33,413 bases of DNA, taken from NCBI GenBank assembly GCA_903836285.1, contig CAILQO010000115.1:1-33413 (forward strand), read 5' to 3'. The notes beneath the pieces are model-generated. The model was not told the origin of the DNA. It did not search any database and saw nothing but the letters and a program-made list of their open reading frames with translations. Source of the DNA: an uncultured Chloroflexota bacterium (GTDB taxonomy: Bacteria; Chloroflexota; UBA11872; UBA12225). This document shows positions 27,149 to 33,413 of the stretch, piece after piece (the first letter of the stretch is position 1; every line of letters starts with the position of its first letter). The position numbers and the translations under genes were made by a program.

Positions 27149-27207
27149 CATTGCGACGGCGTGACCGCGACCGGACAATTTTTCCCGTACACCGGCACAC
27201 GTGAAAG

Positions 27208-27240
27208 GGGCCGCCCCACCCCAATGTGGAATGGCCCCCG
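27208..27240 (-). terminator. Candidate terminator of the cytochrome bc operon
   Basis: On the minus strand, GGGGGCC...GGCCCC followed by TTTC just downstream of the cytochrome c stop. Confidence 0.5.
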
Positions 27241-27265
27241 GCGTTTCGCGCCTGTTGCCTACGAG

Positions 27266-28174
27266 CTACTTGAGCGTGGCCAAGTACGCCGCGATCGCGT
27301 CGAGGTAGCTCTCCTTGAGCGCATACCCGGGCATCGACGAACCCGGCTTGAGCGACGACGGGTTCGCCACCCACTTCTTCATGTTGGCTGCGGTGAAGTC
27401 GGCGACGCCACCGATCTTGCGACCGGCGATGCCGTCGAGCGCAGGGCCAACGGCACCTTTGGCCGCTGTGCCAGCAACCGCATGGCACGAGGCGCAGGCA
27501 CCTTGGGTGACAATCAGCTTGCCCGCCGCGACAGGGTCGGTGATCGGGGCCTCAGTTGGGGATTGCACGCCCTGCGACTTGGCCACCGACTCGACGGCGT
27601 CCCAGCGACCCTCGGTGATCATGAGCACTAGCTCGTTGATCATCTGGTAGTTGAGCGGACCGGCATTCTCCACGCCCCACGCCGGCATCGCACCGTTATT
27701 CCGGCCGTTCTGCACGGTCTGGTAGATCATCTTGGCGTTTACCTTGCGCTCGTCCGGATCGGTGGCCTGCAGGGCGCTTGTGTTCACCGGCTTGCCAACA
27801 AGACCGATGTTCTCGAGGTACCCCTTGCCGGACACACCGTGGCATGAGACGCAATATTGGACGTACGTGTGGGCGCCCGCCTCGATCGCAAACTCCTTCT
27901 GCCGCTCACGTGCCGAAGCTTGGCGGAACGGTTCGTTCGCACCGTAGGCCAGAAAGAGCAGCATCGCCTCGATGAGCACGACCATCACGAGGAGGATCTT
28001 GCGGCTCATGCCGGCACCGCTCAGCACCGGGTCGAGCACGGTATCCGGCGCATCATCTGCGAGTGCGACCCGCCGGGAACGCCACATCTCCAACAGGACG
28101 AGGCCCGGAAGGACGAGCGCGATCACCACGACCGCAACCGTCAGGAAGCCCGCGCCTCCGCTTTCATGTTCCAC
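27266..28174 (-). CDS. Membrane-anchored dihaem cytochrome c (bc-complex associated)
   Basis: Two N-terminal TM segments, then CVSCH and CASCH haem motifs with downstream Met ligand candidates (GAMPAWG, SSMPGYAL). Confidence 0.92.
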   Translation of the reverse strand: MEHESGGAGFLTVAVVVIALVLPGLVLLEMWRSRRVALADDAPDTVLDPVLSGAGMSRKILLVMVVLIEAMLLFLAYGANEPFRQASARERQKEFAIEAGAHTYVQYCVSCHGVSGKGYLENIGLVGKPVNTSALQATDPDERKVNAKMIYQTVQNGRNNGAMPAWGVENAGPLNYQMINELVLMITEGRWDAVESVAKSQGVQSPTEAPITDPVAAGKLIVTQGACASCHAVAGTAAKGAVGPALDGIAGRKIGGVADFTAANMKKWVANPSSLKPGSSMPGYALKESYLDAIAAYLATLK

Positions 28175-28210
28175 GCCCAGCTCCTTGCCGTGCCTTCGTC
28201 GTCGAAGTGC

Positions 28211-28720
28211 TTACGCAACGACTGCCTGGGACGGTGCCCAGTCTTCGCGCTTCAGGATTGCGCCGGTATCAACCGAGATTGCGTCGCCCTTGACGGTGAT
28301 CTTCATGTAGTCCATCGGACGCGGCGCCGGGCCAAAGACGACCGCGCCTGTGCGCTGGTAGGTCGATCCGTGGCAGGGGCACCGGAACCACCCGGTCTGC
28401 CCCTCGTACTCGAAGTCACCCTTCCATGGCACGACGCACCCGAGGTGAGGGCACTTCTGGTAGAGGGCCATGAACCCCTCCTGAAGCCGCACCAAGTAGA
28501 ACTTGCCCTCAACGAAGTACTTGATGTCGCCAACCTTGTAGTCGCCGACCTTCCCGGCTGTGATGACGGTGCCGAACGCACCAGTCTTGCGGGGCCAGAA
28601 AAAGAAGCCGAACGCCACCACGGCCTGCAAGGCAAGCACGGCCATCGTCAGCCAACCCGTGAAGGCCAGCATGCCGCGGCGCGTCTCGCTGACCCCGCCT
28701 ACCGCTCCCGACACCGCCAT
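28211..28720 (-). CDS. Rieske iron-sulfur protein
   Basis: [49 protein letters not shown] with one N-terminal TM segment. ATG at 28720. Confidence 0.95.
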   Translation of the reverse strand: MAVSGAVGGVSETRRGMLAFTGWLTMAVLALQAVVAFGFFFWPRKTGAFGTVITAGKVGDYKVGDIKYFVEGKFYLVRLQEGFMALYQKCPHLGCVVPWKGDFEYEGQTGWFRCPCHGSTYQRTGAVVFGPAPRPMDYMKITVKGDAISVDTGAILKREDWAPSQAVVA

Positions 28721-28803
28721 TGCCGAACACCTCGTTCCGCACACCCGGGCCACGTGGACCGGGCGCGCACGTTGTCACTGCGTGTTGATCACTGCCGGCC
28801 TGC

Positions 28804-29916
28804 CTAGGCGACCCGGGCAGGCATGTTCCACGGCCAGTACAGCTCCATCGCCGGACCACGGAATGCGGAGCCCACGATTGCCAGCAGGATCCATGCCACC
28901 GCGAAGGCCGTGAAGTACGCGATCACGACGTCACGCATCGTTGGCCGAAGGTGCGCTATTGCCACATACAGCCCAACGGCGACCGCCCACATGATCGCGG
29001 TTGGCACCATCGTTTGCGTCACGATCTCCGAAAGCCAGCTGATCTTGAGGATCGGGATGGCGTCCTCGATCACCGCGCGGATCCCGATGAACTTGTCCGC
29101 CAGGATCAGCGTGATCGCCCAGAACGTGGTGTAGACCAATGAGATCCAGAAGACCTTTTTGCCCTGCGCTCCGCTGAACCAGATGCCTGTGTCCTCAGTT
29201 GCGATATCCAAGTACGGGATGGCCATCAGCAGCACGATCACGACCGTCGGGATGATGACCCCTGCAAGGCTCGGGTGCATGTGGAGCAGCAGCTCCTGCA
29301 GGTTCAGGAAGTACCACGGTGCCTTCGAGGGGTTCGGCGTGTGGTTGGGGTTCGCGACCTCCTCAAGTGGTGCGTTCACGAACCACGCCATCACGACGAG
29401 GCCCATGACAAGCAGCACCGCCGAGAAGAACTCCGGCATGAGCAGGTGGGGCCACGTCGTGAGCTGTGCTTGGGCGCGTCGAGCCGCCGACCGCATGGCG
29501 CGCGCCGACGAGGCTCCGCCCCCGGCAGGCGCTGCTGCCGGAGCAGCAGGCTTGGCAGCCACAGCGACCGGGGCCTTGACCGCCGGTGCGGGCGCAGCCC
29601 GTGCCGGGGCAGGCGCAGCTGAGGTGGCTGCCACCGGTGCCGGTTCGGGCGCAGCTGCAGCCGCGGGCGGGGCGGCCCCGCGCGCCGCGCGCTCCAGGAT
29701 ATTCGCTGGCGTCTGGTCGACCGCACACACGTTCCCGTGCGACGTCCAGCAGTCCCTGTGGTGGGGCGTGTAGCACTTCGGGCAGAGAACCGCGGCTTCG
29801 CCAGCCTCAATCCCCTTCTTGCAGTGCGGGCACTCCTTGCCGGCCCACTTGGACTCCGCCGTCGTCGGGCGGGCCGAGATCAGCGCGGGCTTGGTTCCCG
29901 CCTCGCTCGTGCTCAT
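28804..29916 (-). CDS. Cytochrome b C-terminal half (subunit IV-like) fused to an N-terminal RING-like zinc finger
   Basis: N-term ECPHCKKGIEAGEAAVLCPKCYTPHHRDCWTSHGNVC, Ala/Pro-rich linker, then WPHLLMPEFFSAVLLVMGLVV...NPNHTPNPSKAPWYFLNLQELLLHMHP (subunit IV/PEWY-type region). Confidence 0.92.
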   Translation of the reverse strand: MSTSEAGTKPALISARPTTAESKWAGKECPHCKKGIEAGEAAVLCPKCYTPHHRDCWTSHGNVCAVDQTPANILERAARGAAPPAAAAAPEPAPVAATSAAPAPARAAPAPAVKAPVAVAAKPAAPAAAPAGGGASSARAMRSAARRAQAQLTTWPHLLMPEFFSAVLLVMGLVVMAWFVNAPLEEVANPNHTPNPSKAPWYFLNLQELLLHMHPSLAGVIIPTVVIVLLMAIPYLDIATEDTGIWFSGAQGKKVFWISLVYTTFWAITLILADKFIGIRAVIEDAIPILKISWLSEIVTQTMVPTAIMWAVAVGLYVAIAHLRPTMRDVVIAYFTAFAVAWILLAIVGSAFRGPAMELYWPWNMPARVA

Positions 29917-29973
29917 CGCCGTCTCCCCGTCATGAGGCGCCACCCATACCCGGACGGGAGCGCCCAACCCTCA

Positions 29974-30789
29974 TTACATCGGCTGCGAAATACCACCGTC
30001 CTGGCGCACCCGCCAGAAGTGGACCGCAAGGAACAGTGACAGCAGGAGCGGAAACGCGATCACGTGCAGCGTGTACCACCGGATAAGCGTGTTCTGCCCA
30101 ATCTCGTAATCGCCAAGAAGCAGAAGGTTCAGCTGCTTGCCAACAATCGGCGCAGCCCCACCGATCTGCGTCCCAACGGTCACTGCCCAGAACGCCAACT
30201 GGTCCCACGGAAGCAGATACCCCGTAAACGACAGCAGCAGGGTGAGCACCAGCAGGATCACACCGACCACCCAGTTGAACTCACGTGGTGGCTTGTACGA
30301 CCCCGTGTAGAAGACGCGGCACATATGTAGGAACACCGTGATCACCATCATGTGGGCACCCCAACGATGGATGTTCCGCATCAGCATCCCGAAGGTGACC
30401 ACGGTCTCGAGATCCTGGATGTCCTGGTACGCCCGCGTCACCGACGGCACGTAATAGAACATCAACAGGACACCCGTCACGGTCAGCAGGAGGAACGTCA
30501 TGAACGACAGCCCACCGAGGCACCACGTGTAGGTCACCCGGATACCGCCGCGCGGGACTTGGCTCGGATGCAGGTGGAGGAAGACGTTCTTCGCAACGGT
30601 CATGATCCGGTTGCGTCGGTCGCTCGGGTAGCTGTACCGGAAGATCGACTTGAAGACGCGACCGTTCCGGACCCAATCCCAGAATTCCCCACCACCAGAC
30701 TGCGGCTGCCCTAACGATCCGGTTGCCACGCTTGCAGCTCCTGGGGCGTTCCCACGTCTCCGTGGCGGTTTGAGCGTCGGTTCGGGCAT
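29974..30789 (-). CDS. Cytochrome b N-terminal half (cytochrome b6-type)
   Basis: [118 protein letters not shown] (paired haem His). Confidence 0.96.
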   Translation of the reverse strand: MPEPTLKPPRRRGNAPGAASVATGSLGQPQSGGGEFWDWVRNGRVFKSIFRYSYPSDRRNRIMTVAKNVFLHLHPSQVPRGGIRVTYTWCLGGLSFMTFLLLTVTGVLLMFYYVPSVTRAYQDIQDLETVVTFGMLMRNIHRWGAHMMVITVFLHMCRVFYTGSYKPPREFNWVVGVILLVLTLLLSFTGYLLPWDQLAFWAVTVGTQIGGAAPIVGKQLNLLLLGDYEIGQNTLIRWYTLHVIAFPLLLSLFLAVHFWRVRQDGGISQPM

Positions 30790-30999
30790 GGTTGCCCAAG
30801 GCATGACGCCCAACGGTTTCGGCGACGCCCGTCACTGTACACCCACGCCCCGGGCAGAAGACCGCAGGTCGGCCTCTCGGCGTCGGTTCGTGAAGTGTTT
30901 CACAAGGTCCGCACAAGTATTGCCGATGGCCTCGCCGCCATACAAGGGGGCCGCGCGATCGCAACGGGGAATCCCCCGAGATGCCGCGAGTCAACCCGG

Positions 31000-32235
31000 T
31001 TACGGGGTGAACCGGAACAAGCGCGCAGGTCCGCCACCGCCAACGAGCGCCCCAGTGTATGCACGGAATGCAGCGGTCACCGGGTCGGCCTCCCCGTCGT
31101 CCGCAAGGAATTCAGCCGGCATCCGCCTTTCCGTGCTCGCCACCGCGTCAAGGGGTACCGACCCAAATGACGCCTCATGGCGCCACCATGGTGTTGCAAG
31201 CAACGCCGGCTCGTCGACCGGGACCGCAGGCATCGACACCATGGCCCCGGACGCTTCCCGGGCCAAGCGCCCAGCGGCAATCCGGCCGGCAACGCGCGCC
31301 CCTTCGCGGTCGACCGGGGACACGTGCGCGACACTCGTGCGCTGCGCCGTCCCCGGCTTGACCACCCGCGACTTCAGCGAGAGGCGCGCGGTCACCAACG
31401 CCGCCAAGGCGTCTGCTGTCCCCGCCACGAGCGGGTGACCGAATTGGTCAACGCCGTCACTTCGTCTCGCCACATACTCGCCGGAGCGGTCTTTGATCGT
31501 CTCGGTTGCCATCACCACGGCGTACCCGACCCGTGCCACCGTTGCCTCGATTCGCGATAGGAAGAGCGCCTCGTCAAACGGCCGCTCCGGCACGAGCAAC
31601 ACGTGCGGCCCGTCGGCGTCGTCGCGACGCCACAACGCCGACCCGGCGGCCAACCACCCGGCATTGCGCCCCATCGCCTCGAGCACGACCACTCGGTCGT
31701 AGGTGCGCATCGACGCAAGGTCGCACGTCACCTCAGGGGTCACCGTTGCCCAGTACCGCGCGGCGCTCCCGTAGCCGGGGCACCAATCGGTCCCGGCGAG
31801 GTCGTTGTCGATGGTCTTGGGTATGCCGTACGTTGCGAGTGCCTGGCCCCGGGCGCGCGCCGCCCGTTCGAGCCGCGCGAGGGTGTCCATCGAGTCGTTC
31901 CCGCCGCAGTAGGCGAACCACCGGATGCCAAGGCGCGCGAAGGCGTCCAGTACGGCGACCTCATCGGCTGCGTCGATCTTGCGTCGGCAGCTGCCGAGGG
32001 CGGACGCGGGCGTCGACGCAAGCGCATCACGATCGTCGTCGCTGAGGGAACTCAGGTCGATGACGTTCCCGGCCAGTGCGCCCTCGATACCGTGGCGCAG
32101 GCCGAGGACGCGTCGCCACGGTACGTCCGGAGCGCCGGCACGATCGAGAAGCCCGGCGAGGCTTGCGTTGATGACGGGCGTCGGTCCGCCCGATTGCCCG
32201 ACGAGGAGGGTGGGCGGCGCGTGGCCGACCGTCAT
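31000..32235 (-). CDS. pfp: Phosphofructokinase, PPi-dependent type
   Basis: LLVGQSGGPTPVINASLAG, FAYCGGNDSMDT, YGIPKTIDNDLAGTDWCPGYGSAARY, VLEAMGRNAGWLAA. Confidence 0.92.
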   Translation of the reverse strand: MTVGHAPPTLLVGQSGGPTPVINASLAGLLDRAGAPDVPWRRVLGLRHGIEGALAGNVIDLSSLSDDDRDALASTPASALGSCRRKIDAADEVAVLDAFARLGIRWFAYCGGNDSMDTLARLERAARARGQALATYGIPKTIDNDLAGTDWCPGYGSAARYWATVTPEVTCDLASMRTYDRVVVLEAMGRNAGWLAAGSALWRRDDADGPHVLLVPERPFDEALFLSRIEATVARVGYAVVMATETIKDRSGEYVARRSDGVDQFGHPLVAGTADALAALVTARLSLKSRVVKPGTAQRTSVAHVSPVDREGARVAGRIAAGRLAREASGAMVSMPAVPVDEPALLATPWWRHEASFGSVPLDAVASTERRMPAEFLADDGEADPVTAAFRAYTGALVGGGGPARLFRFTP

Positions 32236-33413
32236 CCCTCAATCCGTGACAGCACGTTCGGGTCGGCGGGGTCGAGGGTCGCGGGGTTCCCCGGGTCGAG
32301 CAACTCGGAGTACTTCCACGCGGCCCCGGTGTTGAACAGCACCACCCGCTCGTGCTCCTTCAGGAACCCGGCGTCGCGCAGCTTCCGCAAGGCCACGAAG
32401 GTCGCCGCCCCCTCGGGCGCCGGCGAGATGCCCTCGGCACGAGCGAACAGCTTCATCGCTTCCACGAACTCGTCGTCGCGCACGGTGATCGCCGTGCCGC
32501 CGCTCGCCCGGATGGCATCCAGCATCAGGTAGTCGCCAATCGCCACCGGCACGCGCAGGCCGCTTGCGACCGTGTGGGCATTCGGGAAGAGGGTGGCATG
32601 ACGCTCTCCGGCGTCGAACGCCTGCACGATCGGGGCACACCCCTCGGCCTGCACCGAGATCATCTTTGGCCGGCGCGACCCGATCCACCCGAGGCGCTCC
32701 ATCTCATCGAACGCCTTCCACATGCCCACGATGCCCGTCCCGCCACCAGTCGGGTAGATGATCGCGTCGGGCAGCTCCCATCCAAGCTGCTCGGCGATCT
32801 CATAGCCCATCGTCTTCTTGCCTTCGGCGCGCCCCGGTTCGCGCAGGGTTGACACGTCGAACCAACGCCCGGCGGCAGCGCCCTCGCGCACGATCCGGCC
32901 GCAATCGTTGATCAGACCCTTCACGAGGTACAGGTGGGCGCCGTAGAGGAGGCACTCCAGCTTGTTGGCCAGCGGCGTATCCTCGGGCATCAGGACGTAG
33001 CACGGCAGCCCGGCACGCGCGGCGTAGGCGGCGAGGGCGCCGCCAGCGTTCCCCGCCGTCGGGATGCCGAGTGCCGTGGCCCCCAGTTCAAGCGCGCGAC
33101 TCACTGCGACCGAGATGCCGCGGGCCTTGAACGACCCCGTGGGGTTCAGGCCCTCTTCCTTGACGTACAGTTGCCGGAAACCCGTCAGGTCGCCAAGGCC
33201 GAGTGCGGGGAGGAGCGGCGTCATCCCCTCGCCAAGCGAGATGATGTGGCGCGTCTCGCGCACCGGCAGGACCTCGCGGTAGCGCCACAGCGTCGCGTCG
33301 CGCGCCCGGAGCGCCTCACGCGGCAAGGCCTCACGGACGGCATCGAGATCGTAGCGATAGGTCAGCACCCGGTTGCACGACGGGCAGGTGTTCTGGAGGT
33401 GGTCCACCTCGAC
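32232..33413 (-). CDS. thrC: Threonine synthase (5' end beyond the right edge)
   Basis: LQNTCPSCNRVL (second half of a zinc ribbon), LGEGMTPLLP, VKEEGLNPTGSFKARG (PLP lysine), TAGNAGGALAAYAARAGL, IYPTGGGTGIVGMWKAF. Frame stays open to the window end. Confidence 0.93.
   Translation of the reverse strand, partial: VEVDHLQNTCPSCNRVLTYRYDLDAVREALPREALRARDATLWRYREVLPVRETRHIISLGEGMTPLLPALGLGDLTGFRQLYVKEEGLNPTGSFKARGISVAVSRALELGATALGIPTAGNAGGALAAYAARAGLPCYVLMPEDTPLANKLECLLYGAHLYLVKGLINDCGRIVREGAAAGRWFDVSTLREPGRAEGKKTMGYEIAEQLGWELPDAIIYPTGGGTGIVGMWKAFDEMERLGWIGSRRPKMISVQAEGCAPIVQAFDAGERHATLFPNAHTVASGLRVPVAIGDYLMLDAIRASGGTAITVRDDEFVEAMKLFARAEGISPAPEGAATFVALRKLRDAGFLKEHERVVLFNTGAAWKYSELLDPGNPATLDPADPNVLSRIEG

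Overview
High-GC (Chloroflexota-like, by inference only) chromosomal window with about 27 protein genes plus one RNA gene, mostly housekeeping. From left to right: partial dnaE, recN, Gfo/Idh oxidoreductase, ThuA-like protein, MFS transporter, GNAT, two short flagellins flanking nhaA, a DoxX-type membrane protein with three tandem MBL-fold hydrolase paralogues, ssrA (tmRNA) and smpB, a YgjP-like metallopeptidase, a small SWIM zinc-finger protein, a metallophosphoesterase, RidA, serS preceded by a sigma-70-family gene, an isochorismatase-family hydrolase, a 70-aa protein, an apparently orphan DNA methyltransferase, PspA/IM30, a b6-type cytochrome bc complex operon, PPi-type phosphofructokinase and partial threonine synthase. 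No CRISPR array, prophage, transposase or obvious defence island is visible. The most interesting observations are: (i) a RING-like zinc finger fused through an Ala/Pro linker to the subunit-IV-type half of cytochrome b; (ii) three GCCTGCCAGC direct repeats at exactly 32-bp spacing upstream of a flagellin gene; (iii) a GAAC-N4-GTTC (LexA/DinR-like) palindrome next to a sigma-factor gene; (iv) four alternating GTCAC/GTGAC half-sites upstream of the methyltransferase; (v) a palindromic repeat inserted in frame in dnaE; (vi) a tmRNA whose tag reads GERQYALAA and whose genomic 3' end reads CCG rather than CCA.
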